NCBI GenBank assembly: GCA_010909165.1
Contig: MU008155.1
Span: 1,364,001-1,428,000, forward strand
Reading direction: 5' to 3'
Length of the DNA: 64,000 nt
DNA from: Anthoceros angustus
Taxonomy: Eukaryota; Streptophyta; Anthocerotopsida; Anthocerotales; Anthocerotaceae
Shown: in pieces, positions 1-11,639 of the stretch
Layout: each line of letters starts with the position of its first letter
How positions within the stretch are numbered: position 1 is the stretch's first letter
Notes under the pieces: generated by a model
What the model was told of the DNA's origin: nothing
Databases searched by the model: none
The model's input: only the letters and a program-made list of their open reading frames with translations
Translations under genes and position numbers: made by a program

Positions 1-663
1 TGAATGGAGTTTGATGTTGAGGACTGACCGGGCCACTTTCCTCGAGTGGTCGGAAGCCGGTCCGAATCGTTGGCAATCCTTGAACAAGATAACGATATTC
101 GGGCCATGGTGAACGGGCCGTAAGCGGGTCAGCTGGTGGGGTTGGAGACAATGGGGTACCACTACCATAGCCGGTGACTGCACCGCCTCCACATGTGATT
201 GGGTTTTGGGACCTTTGACATGGAAGACCAACCTCGGCCGCCAGTTGAATGACTGGATGTGACTTTGAGGCGATTTTTGTGCCTTTGTCCTCCAAATCAA
301 GTGGTTTTTGTGTGACGATCTTCAAACCCAAAGTCTATGGAAGAAGACATGAGCGGTTTCATGGTGGACACAAGGAAGGTGTACATCGGTGACCACAAAA
401 CCATATTCACGCTGTCGACACGCGTTAGCACACCCGGATGTGGGAGAAGGCCGGGGTGGTTCATTTGCACACCGGTGCCTTCTTGGGATTTGCTATTGGA
501 AAAAGACATGTAAACCCACGATCACCGGGATGTACAGAGCTTCATTGAAATGTAAACCACCAAGTGCCTCCATGGCACACGCATGCGGTCGTGCCATCCG
601 ATGGCCAACAAAGCTAACCAAAGAGAAAATCCGACAAAGGTCATGGACTTGCACCTCAACGGA
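1..663. other. No gene recognised
   Basis: Only short reading frames without recognisable motifs lie here. The stretch precedes a minus-strand repeat-type reading frame and probably belongs to the same decayed element. Confidence 0.3.
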
Positions 664-1635
664 CTATTGAGGTCTGTCGGCGTAAACACAAAGGCAAAGG
701 TTGCCCCAACAACCAAAGCATGCCCTTTCCTCGCCGATGCAGTGACAACACTTCACAATCAAATCACATGCTTCCATGACATGGAAGATCCTTCCATTCG
801 ACGGAAATCGGCATATGCAATGAAATGGTGGCAATGGTCGATACGAAGGGATCTTGTGTTGGAAGCCCACACACCACTGTCTGTCAACCTCCTTCTTCAG
901 AATGGCGAGCTTCCCACCAACCTTGGATGCTGCAGACACCAATCCTACCACACCCTTTTCAGGCCCTGTCCACAACGTCATGCACTCCTCATCCCATCTT
1001 GGCCCGACAGTGCGCTCAAGCATTTGCCATCCGTGGTCGCTCCACTTCACCCACCGCAACTCGCTCAGGATGTCTTCCTTCAAACTGTTTTCGGCGGTTA
1101 AACGTCTTGCCGGCTGCGGCTCGTCCAAGAAGCAAGGTGCGAGCTCTATAACTCGGATGTCATATCGGTTTGCGGCAACAATGAAACATGTTGATGGAGT
1201 GCACACTTCCACGGTGGTGGCAATCGCTTTGAGGTATTCCCGCTTCTTCATCTCATCCGATGTCGACGACAAAGTCGAATCTCTCCGCTGCTTCCATGAT
1301 GCCCTTGCCCAACCGGGATCACATCCCACATACCAAGGCTTGGGGATCTTCCACTTGTCCTTCACGCACATTCCGGGGGGCATCATTGGTTGATAACGGA
1401 TCAACCAATTCTTCTTCTCCGAGGTGAATAGGCCAGACGGCCCTACAAGTTGGAATGCCCACCATTCGCGCCCAGAGGGGCCGAATTGCAGTGGTGGGAC
1501 GTCCCCCAGTCGGTACGCATGTGCAACCGCGTAGTCCCAGCCAGAAAGAGCAATTGCATGATCCCACTGCCAAATTGGCTTCGCTGGAAGGCGGGCGTTG
1601 ATCATTTGCGCCCGGAGCGCGGTCATATCCCACAA
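664..1635 (-). CDS. Unrecognised repeat-type reading frame
   Basis: This is an uninterrupted minus-strand frame of about 320 codons. It has no clear ATG at its 5' limit (the first codon is TTG), so it may be an internal exon. The product is rich in Trp, Cys and Pro, and I recognise no domain. A C-terminal stretch around residues 290-310 contains several Cys residues (KCCHC, ACFGCWG) that could bind zinc, but the spacing is not a known finger. The surroundings are degraded repeats. I infer that it belongs to a transposable element, possibly a CACTA relative, because a plus-strand frame 0.7 kb downstream resembles one inside the CACTA element at 54 kb. The function is unknown. Confidence 0.3.
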   Translation of the reverse strand: MWDMTALRAQMINARLPAKPIWQWDHAIALSGWDYAVAHAYRLGDVPPLQFGPSGREWWAFQLVGPSGLFTSEKKNWLIRYQPMMPPGMCVKDKWKIPKPWYVGCDPGWARASWKQRRDSTLSSTSDEMKKREYLKAIATTVEVCTPSTCFIVAANRYDIRVIELAPCFLDEPQPARRLTAENSLKEDILSELRWVKWSDHGWQMLERTVGPRWDEECMTLWTGPEKGVVGLVSAASKVGGKLAILKKEVDRQWCVGFQHKIPSYRPLPPFHCICRFPSNGRIFHVMEACDLIVKCCHCIGEERACFGCWGNLCLCVYADRPQ

Positions 1636-2373
1636 TGCGGGTCCTTCAAGCTTCTGTGCCAGCTCCCCAAACCCACCGTCGCTAGATGGGCTCTCGAAGG
1701 GCGTTCCAAGTGTTGCATCAGGCGGCGAGTCACAAGGCTCACTCTCACTGGAATGGCCAGTAGCCCAGTCATGCCAATCGCGTGCCCATCTTGGCTTTCC
1801 ATCTCAGACACCGACGGGCGCAAGGGAGTAACTGTTTGCAGCAAGTGAATGTCGGGCGGCGGCTTTGGTGATATGCAGCGCCAGCCGGCTTGGAGTGAAG
1901 GTCGAACCTCCACGTCTGCCCTGCTTCCGCCTATAGAGCGTGAACGGACTAGGTGGTACGATGCAACACCTGGCACATAGCGCACGGCTAGCAAAATAGT
2001 CACCTACGGGGAAAAGCCCGAAATTGGCTATTTCCCTCCCCTCATCTGGACTAAGCCAAGCCGATGAACCCTACCCGGTCACGCATACATGGATATACGG
2101 CCTAGTCAAACTTCCACTGCAGTCCACCGTGCCACCTCAACTCCAAAGCGAGGACATGGTGTGTATTATGCGTGAATGCGATGCTGTGAATGCATGCACC
2201 ACACATATATGGTACCGCACGTGAGACTCACGCTCGATCGCATCGCGCATGACACCAACGCTGACAAGACATGCCGGATGACATCCGCGGGATTCGGATA
2301 GTGATGGGTCAGGTCCTGGTGTGTGAAGCGCCCCGCTTTATATCTCGGAGGTGTAGACACATGACGTTGCCAC
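1636..2373. other. No gene recognised
   Basis: A spacer between two oppositely oriented unrecognised frames. It holds short open stretches only, with no motif or tandem repeat that I can support. Confidence 0.3.
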
Positions 2374-3189
2374 TTGGGGTGGTCGGGGATGGATTCGCAA
2401 GCATCAATCCCTAGATTCGCCTTGGAGTGGCCTGATGAGCAAGAGAGGACTCCTCCAGGGCCGGCCTCGCAATCCGCTACCACCACTGAGCCTGTTTCGG
2501 GACGAAGCGAATGGGAGTCCATGTCTTTTGGTTCTTCGCAATTGGCCATACTTAAGGTAGGAGGGGAGGAACCGGAAGTTGATGACGCCAGTAGTGCACA
2601 CCCAGAGAACGATTCCATGTTCTGGTTTCGCCGTTTTGGGTGCGCGGATTGTATGTTTTTGAACATGTACACACATGAGGTTCTCCCTGTTATCCGTTGC
2701 CCGAAGTGTGAACCCATGGGCCAGAAACCCCCTAGCCTAGAACGGCAAGATCAACTGGGTGAGCAAAGGCTGTCCAAGACTACTCCGGCCGCTATCACCG
2801 CTATCAACCCAGACATGCGGCTAGCCATTTACGCCACCGGCCGTGGTCGGGTTGGAGGAGGCCAGTTGTCCCACCCAGTAGCGCATATTCCCCCATGCCC
2901 CACGACTACCTTCCCAAGCGGGTTCCACCGCCTTTCACGGTGCTTTGGTGACATGGGTGAAGAGCTCCCCGTGAACAGAAAGGAAGTGCAGGAGCCCCAC
3001 CGATCTCATCCCAGTGCCATGGATGTCGATCCGAATTGGCCGCATTGGTCCTCGGCATGGATGCACCGCACAATCACCGACTTCAAACACAAACGGCGTG
3101 GACGATATGGCGAAGGCCATAGCCATGAGTTTGAACCTGCTGGCACGGGCTCGGGACGTGAGAGCAAAGAAGAGCAGAGCGCCGGCTAA
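2374..3189 (+). CDS. Unrecognised reading frame, possible CACTA-associated protein
   Basis: This plus-strand open frame runs 271 codons from an ATG. The first half is acidic and Ser/Pro-rich. It is followed by a short Cys-containing block (RRFGCADCMF, near residue 90) and a longer Pro/His-rich tail ending in a basic patch. The block resembles RRLRCCDCLF in the plus-strand frame at 54.1-54.4 kb inside the complete CACTA element, and both follow an acidic low-complexity region. From that weak similarity I infer a remnant of the same class of element. I recognise no catalytic domain, and the frame could be fortuitous. Confidence 0.25.
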   Translation: MGWSGMDSQASIPRFALEWPDEQERTPPGPASQSATTTEPVSGRSEWESMSFGSSQLAILKVGGEEPEVDDASSAHPENDSMFWFRRFGCADCMFLNMYTHEVLPVIRCPKCEPMGQKPPSLERQDQLGEQRLSKTTPAAITAINPDMRLAIYATGRGRVGGGQLSHPVAHIPPCPTTTFPSGFHRLSRCFGDMGEELPVNRKEVQEPHRSHPSAMDVDPNWPHWSSAWMHRTITDFKHKRRGRYGEGHSHEFEPAGTGSGRESKEEQSAG

Positions 3190-4394
3190 GCGCAGCACGC
3201 CTGACGTCTTACGCAGCAGAAGGGGCGCACGGAGTGCGTATGCCTCCGTGGAAGGTCGAGGGCGGGAAAAGCGCATGGAAGAGCAGCTGTTGTCACAGAG
3301 CCCACGCCAACCGGGGCAGCGGAGACCGGCTGGGGATGGGTTCGGGAGGTACCCTTGCCGGCCTCAAACATGTTTCAACGCTAGGGGTGTCCCGGAGCAT
3401 CCGGGCGTGAGGTCCCCCGCCGCGAAGAGGGCGCGAAAGCGCCGTCGTGGGCCGCCACACCCGTTAGAACTACCAATGCTCGGAGGAGGCCCGGCGCACC
3501 GGCTCCGGTGGTGAAGTGTGGACGCCCCGATCCTTCCATCGAACTTTGCCCACCGACGCCGTGGACTCAGATTCGCCAGACGAGCCGGGCGATGGCGAGC
3601 ACGGCCATCACCGAGCGCTGGACGGTAGGAGACTCGACGTAATGACATCCGGCCGAACACAAGACGCAAGTGTGCACGCCGCACCTTGATCCATGGCTCT
3701 TCGCTCAAATTAGGTGCATTTTGAGATCACCCGCTGCCCTTGACCAATTTGCTAACGAGCAAACCCAAGGCGCTGCTACTGCATCTGCACCCACCACGCC
3801 ATTCGAAATCTAGGAGGAGGAGCGATCCCGTGCATCCGCAGTGCAAGAGTGGAACAACCAAACCGCCACACGCCGCTTGGGGAAGACATGACGAGCGGGG
3901 CGGCAAAGCAGCAGACGGGCTTGCAACATGGGCGATGGGGAAGACGAGGTAGATGTCACCGCCCGAGAATGAGGACGACATGCTCCCGACATGCAAGAAG
4001 TTTCGAGGAGGAAAGAGCCGACACACAAGCTCTGTGTCGCAATTTCGAGGATGGACAGGACTCACCAAGGTCCCGTGGGGAACACTTGTGTCCGCCGTCC
4101 GAGCCTGTGTTGTTGGACCTTCTGCACCGGAATTGCCAGAGGTCATCAGCGCTTGATCGTGACTCATGGGCATCACAAGATCTCGCAATTGGCCGATTGT
4201 GTGCGGAGGCGGACAAAGGCGGACTTACTTGTCATGTGACGAGGGGTCATCGGGCGGACAAATTGTCCATGGAGAAGAGGATCCGGAATTGGTTGTCGTA
4301 AGACTTGTGTTTTTGAAGTGCTGGACAAAGCATGATGCGCGCTCGTCCGAGCTTATGGACGTAGTGGCGAGGAGTACCCATGTGACTCGAGAAG
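3190..4394. other. Degenerate repeat DNA, no gene recognised
   Basis: Several overlapping short frames on both strands, none with recognisable domains. The stretch leads into the Ty3/gypsy remnant and may hold its 5' part. Confidence 0.3.
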
Positions 4395-4416
4395 TCATTC
4401 AAACAAAGTTCTCGAA

Positions 4417-4887
4417 TTGTACAGGCACGGTGCTACAACCACCGAAAAGAGTGAAGAAAGGGGCCGAATGAACATCGTGGAAGAGGGCACCTGCAGTTGC
4501 GCGACTGTGAGGAGGTGTGGTGGAGGCAATCGAGTGGGGTGTCCAACAAAGTACGAGTTGGGCAATGGAAATTGGCCAAGATGTCCACAAATGACGGCCG
4601 TGGAAGCAAGATTGGAGAAGCATGGGACAGCTGGGACAAACCCATTTGGGCGGGGGGGAGCAATGGACTTCAGGCGAAGGTACGAGGAGGTATACGGTGA
4701 GCAGCCGAATGTTGCGGAGATCCAATGGGCAGCCAAACATGGCATGGACAGCATGCCTGTGTTTTGGGCTGCCAACGGCGGAAGACGAGGTAACAGGAAC
4801 CTCCTTCCCCCAACCTCTCTTATGGATCAAGGAACCGCCTCGTCGACATTGCATCACATGTTCTTGTTGCCCCACCCGCCTCCGTGA
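4417..4887 (+). CDS. gag-like fragment of the gypsy element
   Basis: The open frame has 156 codons. Its central part is charged and helical in look, including RRRYEEVYGE near residue 90 and EIQWAAKHGMD near residue 101. A related but frame-broken copy follows directly at about 4.9-5.35 kb. Its position upstream of reverse transcriptase suggests gag or the gag-pol junction. No zinc knuckle or protease motif is visible, so the assignment rests on position. Confidence 0.35.
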   Translation: MYRHGATTTEKSEERGRMNIVEEGTCSCATVRRCGGGNRVGCPTKYELGNGNWPRCPQMTAVEARLEKHGTAGTNPFGRGGAMDFRRRYEEVYGEQPNVAEIQWAAKHGMDSMPVFWAANGGRRGNRNLLPPTSLMDQGTASSTLHHMFLLPHPPP

Positions 4888-5360
4888 TGCGATCCGACCA
4901 CCGAAAATGAAAAGGGAGAATCTTGAACATCGTGGAAGAGGGCACCGTGGCACGGCTGTGCCCGACTGTGACACGAGGTGTGGTGGAGGCAATCGAGTGG
5001 GGTGTCCAACAAAGACGAGTTGGGCAATGGAAATTGGCCAAGATGTCCACAAATGACTACTGGAAGCAAGATTGAGAAGCATGGGACTGGGACAAACCCA
5101 TTTGGGCGGGGAGCAATGGACTTCAAAGCGAAGGTACGAGAGGAGGTATACGCAGCCGAATGTTGCGAGATCCAATGGGCAGCCAAACATGGCATGGACA
5201 AGATGCTCGTGTTTTAGCCAAGCGGAAGACGCAGGTAATAGGAACCTCCTTCCCCCAACCCTCCTCTTATGGATCAAGGAACCGCCTCGTCGACATTGCA
5301 TCACATGTTCTTGTTGCCCCACTCGGCCTCTCGTATGCGATCCGACCACTAGAAAAAATG
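4438..5360 (+). repeat. Direct tandem duplication, about 460 bp unit
   Basis: Two adjacent copies (about 4438-4900 and 4900-5360) begin with ACCACCGAAAA followed shortly by CATCGTGGAAGAGGGCACC, and end with the same block reading GATGCGATCCGACCAC or a near variant. They differ mostly by short deletions in the second copy, for example loss of the GGC around GGCCGTGG. Confidence 0.8.
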
Positions 5361-5654
5361 GCTAGCAGGCAAGTCGAGGAAAGACATCGTAAACGCTGCC
5401 ACACGAGGTGCATCGCGTAAACCTAGTGGAGGACTTCTTTGGTTGTGCTAATGCAATGGGGAGGTCACGTGGCCACCCTAAACCAGTAGAAGGTTGCATG
5501 GTCGACGGCACGCTTGTGACGCCTCAGATTTCCCTTGTCCGTGAGAAGGGAAGCTAACCAGTCGGAAATGGAGATGAAGAACCTACAGTGCAACAATTTC
5601 GCCCTAGAAGTGATTGTGGCTGGCCATGCCCGAGAGAACTTGGTGCATACGATA

Positions 5655-6250
5655 CTAACTAACTAAGCACCCATTGTTGTCGTACAAAGAAACAAAGAAG
5701 GCGGATTCGCGGTCACAGATCGAGAAAGCGACCGCCACCGAGAAGGACCATTTCCCATGCCCTTTGTAGATGACATACTCGACAAGGTGGCGTGAGGAGT
5801 ACCTACTCCTTCTTGGATGGCTACTCGGCCACAACACCGCACCTAAGGGAGTCGGATCGATAAGACAACATTCACCACGGAGTGGGGACGCTTGCCTACA
5901 AACGGCGCCTTCGGGATGACAGGAGCAGGATCATTTATGCGGATGGTGACCAACGCCTTCGGAATTCCGAGGGACTTCATGGAGGTGTTCTGACGACTCA
6001 GGAGAGAGAGGACAAACACGCATTTTATGAAGTGTTTGGAACGATGTAAGGAGACTCAACTGCCTCGCATCCGAGAAATGCTACTGCATGACAGGGAATC
6101 TTGTTGGGACACCGAGTGTCGAAGAGGGATAGAGGTGGACCAAGACAAGGTGAAGGTCATCCATCCCCCGCACCGCCCACCAACTTGAAGGAGTTACGAT
6201 TCCGGGCATGGTGGGTTACTATAGGCTTCATCCAAGACTTTGCAAAGCGG
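5655..6250 (+). pseudogene. gypsy reverse transcriptase remnant
   Basis: Translating across frames gives the typical gypsy RT series in order: a PIVVVQKKNKEGG block (about 5670), DHFPMPFVDDILDKVA (about 5750), a SFLDGYSGHN block (about 5815), TTFTTEWGTFAYKR (about 5870), FGMTGAGSTFMRMV (about 5910) and a degenerate FLDD-like catalytic region (about 5985). The strand ends with GHRVSK and the VDQDKVKVI and NLKELR motifs, which mark the RT-RNase H connection. At least four frame changes interrupt it. Confidence 0.75.
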
Positions 6251-6315
6251 CCTCCAGCACGAGCTACTACTCAGAAGGAGGAAGAATGGACCGGACGCCG
6301 TAAAGGGAGGCGGCA

Positions 6316-6700
6316 TTGAGACCCACACTCCACTGCCCCAAGATCAAAGGACCGGACCGGGAAAGCGATTCCATGTGTATGTGGATGTGTCACCGCCATC
6401 GGAGTAGTGCTCACCAAAAGACGATAAACGGAGGGATCATCAATCTACTACGAAGATGCACGACGCTGAACGGAGGTACACTACTACGGAGCGAGAGGCA
6501 TTGGAATGGTATACGCTAAGAAATTCGCATACACCTTCCCGCCCAATGAGTTTGTGTTCTATGTTGATCACTACGCCAAGCACTTGGTGAACAAGGCACT
6601 TGTCCTGGACGAATTGCGAGGTGGATTCTGCTGTGGAGTTCACATTTGAGGTGGAGACTAGGCAAGGCAACACCAAAACCGACTTCTGTCCAGATTAAAG
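6316..6700 (+). pseudogene. gypsy RNase H remnant
   Basis: Across frames this reads as the gypsy RNase H region: a VDVSATAIGVVLTKR-like stretch near 6385, TTEREALEWYA-like near 6485, then FYVDHYAKHLVNKAL near 6560 and an IARW-like motif near 6610. These match the order of the catalytic-core blocks in Ty3/gypsy RNase H. Frameshifts separate the blocks. Confidence 0.6.
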
Positions 6701-6829
6701 ACGAGCCGTCCCCAGGATCAGGACGCCCGGATGAGGAATTGGTGGCGCGATAGAGGAGGAAGCAGAGGAGCAAAGACAAACCCTAAGTCAGAACATGGAC
6801 CCACAGGGAGAAGGGAGCGGAGTGGGGCG

Positions 6830-8840
6830 CCTCTTATGCGGAGTTGGAACGGTACCTATGGGAGATGGAGCTACCAAACGAATCGAACCGGTCCAGTGTG
6901 CCTTTGTGCACTACGCCGCCTTTTCTTGTATAACGTTGCATCTTTAAGGTGGGGCCGGACGTGGAACGAAGGTACCCAACAAAGTGAGACGGAGGTGGTA
7001 ATAAAGGGATGCCGCGAAGGACTAGGTGGTGGACATTATGCAACAGCAGTCACCACCAAGAAAATCTTGAGGGTACCGTGGCCCACCATGTATGGGGAAA
7101 CACACCAATTGTGAAGAAGTGTGATGCTTGTCACGGATCGGGAAGCCGATCCACAACAATGGCCGTTAGTGCCCATACTAGCACTAGCGCCTTTTGAGAA
7201 GTGGGCATCGACTTCGCTGGACCCATATACCCAACCACGAGGCACACACAAAAAGCGTACATCTTGGTGGCAACGGACTACCGCATCGGGGAGGCCGCTA
7301 CTAGAACGGACTCGCGCACGGTGGCCAAATTCCTCACGAAAACATCATCACAAGGTACGGTGTCCGTTGCAGCTGGTAAGCGATAGGGGAACCCATTTCC
7401 TCAATGATGTGATAACTGCAATGACGGACTATTTCGCATCACACATCGTAAAACGGCCCCCTACAACCCGAAGGCCAACGGATTGACGGAGAAGACCAAC
7501 GGACTTATCTGCCGCATCCTCAATAAGCTTACGGTTAACTATGCGCACGACTGGGATACAAAGCTACCATCAGCGCTATGGGCGTTCAGAACGGCAGAGA
7601 AGGTAACTACGCAGCGAACTCCGTATTACCTGGTCTATGGGCACTCACCCGTTATGCCGGTAGAGTTTGAGGTGCCAACACTCCGAGTCATGATGGAGAG
7701 GCGCTTAACGGATGAAGAGAGCCAACTGGAGCGTTTGCTAGGGTTTGTTCAGCATACGGAGGGTCGGGAAGAGGCGCAACAAATAATGCAATCGGTATGT
7801 AATCAACGCAAGTGGCATGACAGCGCCTAATCGTGAGTATGTGAAGGAGGGAGATTTGGCCCTCTTATCTTGAGTTGGAGCAGTACCTATGGGAGATGGA
7901 GCTACCAAGCAGGCGAGCAGGTCCGGTGGCGGGCCTTTGTGCACTCGCTCGCCCTTTGGTGTATAGCAGTTGCATCTTTAAGGTGGGGCGGACGGCGTGG
8001 AGCAGGTACCTCCAGCAGTGAGCGGAGGTGGTAATAAAGGGATGCCACGAAGGACTAGGTGGTGGACATTATGCGGTGAGTCACCACCAAGAAAATCTTG
8101 GAGGTGGTCTTGGTGGCCCACCATGTATGGGGAAACACACCAATTCGTGAAGAAGTGTGATGCTTGTCGTGGATCGGGAAGCCGGCCCACAACTCAATGG
8201 CCGTTAGTGCCCATACTAGCACTAGCGCCTTTTGAGAAGTGGGGCATCGACCCGTTGGACCTATCGATAGCGACCGAGGCACACAGCGGTACATCTTGGT
8301 GGCAGCGGACTGCACGGTGGGTGGGCGGTCGCTAGGCGGACTCTGCGACGGTGGCCAAATTCCTCTCTGAAAACATCATCACAATGCAGTGTCGTTGCTG
8401 GTAGCGATAGGGGAACCCATTTCCTCAATGATGTGATAAGCGCAATGACGGACTATTTTGGCATCACACATCGAAAACGCCCCTACAAATAGCGGATTGT
8501 GAGAAGACCAGCGGACTTATCGCCGCATCCTCAATAAGCTTACGGTTAACTATACGGTGGGATACAAAGCTACCATCGCTATGGGCGTTGAGCGGAGAAG
8601 GTAACTACGCGAACTCCGACATGGGCACTCACCCGTTATGCCGGTAGAGTTTGAGGTGCCAACACTCCGGGTCATGATGGAGGCGCTTAACGGATGAAGA
8701 GCCAAGCTGGGCGTTGCTAGGGTTTTGTTCATCGGAGGGTCGGGAAGAGGCGCCGATGCAATGCTGATGCAGAATCAGCATGGTGGCATGGAGGCGCCTT
8801 GAATCGGAGTATGTGAAGGAGGAGATTTGGCCCTCCTTCT
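6830..8840 (+). repeat. Direct tandem duplication of the integrase region, about 1.0 kb unit
   Basis: Copy 1 (about 6830-7855) and copy 2 (about 7857-8840) both begin near TACCTATGGGAGATGGAGCT and end with GTATGTGAAGGAGG(G)AGATTTGGCCCTC. Copy 2 is shorter by many 2-8 bp losses, for example ACGCAGCGAAC reads ACGCGAAC and CATCAGCGCTA reads CATCGCTA. The integrase frame is therefore more broken in copy 2. Confidence 0.85.
6990..7830 (+). pseudogene. gypsy integrase remnant
   Basis: An HHCC-like N-terminal region is followed by KCDACHGSGS, then the integrase core start GIDFAGPIYP (about 7200) and YILVATDY (about 7258). The core continues with SDRGTHFLND (about 7375) and ANGLTEKTNG (about 7470). 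The end is a GPY-type segment with WALWAFRTA- and TPYYLVYGHSPVMPVEFE-like motifs (about 7575-7670). These are classic gypsy integrase blocks. The core is split over frames by small indels. Confidence 0.8.
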
Positions 8841-9349
8841 GACGATGCCATATGCACTTCCGTAAACTCCACCTACGATGGATGGGACCTTACCAAGTGG
8901 TATGTATACGCCAATGGGTCCGCTCGCAGCTTGGATGGTGAACCGCCCACCGGTGAACGGGTGGCGGTGAAAAGTACATGCGCTTAGTGTTGGCGGAGAC
9001 GCCAACAGTGAGAAGGGGAGTATGTGGACTACTACTTTGGGGTTAAGAAATAAGTAGGGTTTTGTTTTTGTAGGAGGAAGGATAAAATAAGGCGGAAAAG
9101 GAGGAATAAGCATGGATAGCACTGGACGACCGGAGTATACTCCGACCGAGTGAGGAACGACTCGACCTACTATGGCACACACGCTGGGTAACGGATAAGT
9201 CCGGACCCCTCACCACCTGTGACCGTGATAAGTACGCCAGGAAAGTAACTTAGAAGTTGAGGAGGACAGGCGGCGCCACGCGGACGGCCCCCGAGTGGAG
9301 GTGCATGCGTCAGACCGTACTGCCAGGGCCGCAGGCAGTATTCACGCCG
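8841..9349. other. No gene recognised
   Basis: The spacer after the duplicated integrase block, perhaps the 3' end of the gypsy element. It contains an AT-richer patch at about 9040-9110 and no recognisable LTR boundary. Confidence 0.3.
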
Positions 9350-9354
9350 CGACG

Positions 9355-9417
9355 CGCGGCGAAGGCCGCAGTAAGCGGGCGTAAGGCCGCAGTAAGCGGG
9401 CGTAAGGTCGAGTAAGC
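9355..9417 (+). repeat. Short tandem repeat, about 22 bp unit
   Basis: The motif AAGGCCGCAGTAAGCGGGCGT occurs twice head to tail. A third, decayed copy follows (AAGGTCGAGTAAGC). Confidence 0.8.
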
Positions 9418-10033
9418 CATGCACCGCGCTGATGGAAGAGGCGCCCGCCGTTACTCCCGGCGTCAAGGGAAGGTCTGGCCACGCACGAGACACCTCGCTT
9501 CGCAACCCCGCGCTATCTCTTTGAGCGCCCAGCACCTTCGAGCGTGGTTCACCGGGGTTGGAGCAAGAACGCGGCGAGGAGGGCGACGTGCCGCCAACCT
9601 CCGCCAGCCTAGAACAAGGGAGAGAAGGCGATGGCACCCAAAAGCTCGCGAAGTTTGGGAGCCATGGAACCTCGTGGGCGCAACATTGTGACCCGCGCTA
9701 TCCGGACTTTGGGCCCCGGCCGAGGAAGCGGAGAATTAGTGAGGAGTGGCACCGGATGTGTTCCTGGTCGACGCTCGGCCGACCGTCCGGAGTTCGCCGG
9801 AAGATGTTGGCGCGGCTCAACAAGGAGGTGCGGTCCAAGAACCTCCGGAGGACCAGGCGATGGACCTTGAGGTCCCGAGGGCGCCTACAACCGCCCAAAG
9901 GAGGAAGAAGGGGTGGTGCCGAGCCCCTCAAGGCGAAGGGAAGATAGGGCCGAAGCGGCGCCGAGGCTCGACGCAGGACCACCAACGGGGTTGATATCCG
10001 ACCTGGATACCGAGTAAGGCGGTAGCCGGATCA

Positions 10034-10215
10034 TTGTCCATTGAACTCGCCACCAAGGTGGATCACCTTGGTGATAACTGCTGGTATTCTGCATGCGCTA
10101 CCGGGGAAGAGGGCGGACTGGGAAGGATTATCTTCGCCTGGCTTAGCCAGAGGCCCGCAAGCTGGAGCGAGAAGCCTCGCTGGGCCGCCCCATACCCGAT
10201 CCATGTATGGGGACA
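10034..10215 (+). pseudogene. Fragment related to the 15-kb KVDH-family frame
   Basis: The plus strand encodes ATKVDHLGDN followed, after a frame slip, by GRIIFAW-SQ and related residues. The same series (KVDHMGDN, then GRIIFARIAQEARKLR) occurs in the minus-strand frame at 14.95-15.4 kb. This copy has lost several short segments. The family is unnamed to me and is probably part of a repeat element. Confidence 0.45.
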
Positions 10216-11639
10216 TTTCGAGCTCTCAAGGAGGGAGAGCTTGAGCGGCGCCGAAAGGACCGGAGGCCCCGCCGTGGAGCGCAAGGGCGCCCGAGGTGGG
10301 GAGGCCGACCAAGGCCAAACGGACCCGGAGGAGGACGATCGAGGGATGACTCCATACGCCCTGAACGGACCCCTCACCACCTGTGGAAGTATGGGAGAAA
10401 TCCCGCCTCCTCCTCCCGGTGCCCCAAATGAGCAACAGGAGGGCAGCCCACCACGACCACAAACCCACTGATCACGACCGGAACCAAGAGACGCAAGACC
10501 ATGGCTACAACGCAAGACCTCGTGACGCTTTACCCCCCCGCCTACCTGAGTGGCAAGAAGGGAAGAGTGAAGGAGGGCGAAGGGACGCCTGGAGTGTGGA
10601 GGAGGTCACCGGGCAGCAGCCTGCACTGAGCCCTGCCTCCTGTGAAGGGCAAAAGGGCTTGCTCCCTGACCTCACCTCCTCCGAGCCCTGTGAGAAAAAG
10701 GCGGAGAAGGAGCTCGCGCTGTGGGCCAAGGAGGGTGAAGCTCCGAGCCAAGACTCGTGACCTAAGGGTCCCGATTAGGTCCGGAGAACCCACCGACTTA
10801 CTCCGGACGGTATGGAGGTCCGGAGAAATGCCGCCTCCCACTACGGACTTTGTGGGAGCCTCACAGCGGCCGTGGAAGAAACACGGCGGGTCCTGCTACG
10901 GCCATGGACAGATGCTTTGGGGTCTCATGGCCGAGAAGACCTGTGGAGGTAGAAGCCACCCGAGGCGATGGTACTCCTCCGGGAGGCGGTTGGAGGGGCC
11001 CAGGAGGCGGAGGAAGGAAGGCAAGCTCTCCGATTGAGGAAGGGAAACGCCGGAGGCCGAGAGGGAAGTCCGTCCATCCGCAAGGACCGACTAAATTCCT
11101 TCACCGAGGAGCAAAGGCGCTAAGGAGGCCAAGCGCTGGCCGAGGACCTCCAGTGAGAGGGTAGCGCAGCAGAGGCGAAGAGGCCGGGCGCAAGCAGAGG
11201 GCTCGGACCGCGGAGGCGGCCCGACCAGACCAGCCAAGGAGGCTCGGTGAAGGTGGCCAAGGAGGCGGAAGCCACGCAGACCGCGATCACTCGTGATCGA
11301 ACCGTGGAGGGAGGCTAGCCACGCCAATCAAGGCCGAGCAGGCAAGAGCAAGCACGGACGAGCCGGTAAACACCGGAGGCCAAGACCCGGAAATCGGGGA
11401 CCCTGTGGCGCAGCAGGAGGTAGAAGGGAGGCGGCAGGAGCCGGAGGACAAGAAGGACACCTTGGAGTTACAACCCAAGACGCTTGAGCAAGCAAGGGGT
11501 TCTCAACGAGAGTCCAAGACTTCGAGGAGATAGAGCGCCCAGCCTCCTCAAGATGGAGCAGAGGCGGCGAGCAAGCGCGACCAGCCAAGGAAGTTCGCGA
11601 CAAGGAGATGGAGGATCTCCTGACTCAGGAGGTGGAGCA

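Larger units (their letters stand above)
4395..8840 (+). mobile_element. Degenerate Ty3/gypsy retrotransposon
   Basis: The order along the plus strand is a gag-like frame, reverse transcriptase, RNase H and integrase. This is the pol order of Ty3/gypsy elements, in which integrase follows RNase H. All pol domains are broken by frameshifts. Two segments (about 4.44-5.36 kb and 6.83-8.84 kb) are immediate direct duplications. No intact LTR pair was identified around it. It is a non-functional remnant if the sequence is accurate. Confidence 0.8.

Noticed and set aside
4399-5349. A 316-codon minus-strand frame over the gypsy gag-like region
   Set aside because: It runs through two imperfect tandem copies in a repetitive, Ser/Cys/His-rich shadow. 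The plus-strand order gag-RT-RNase H-integrase explains the region.
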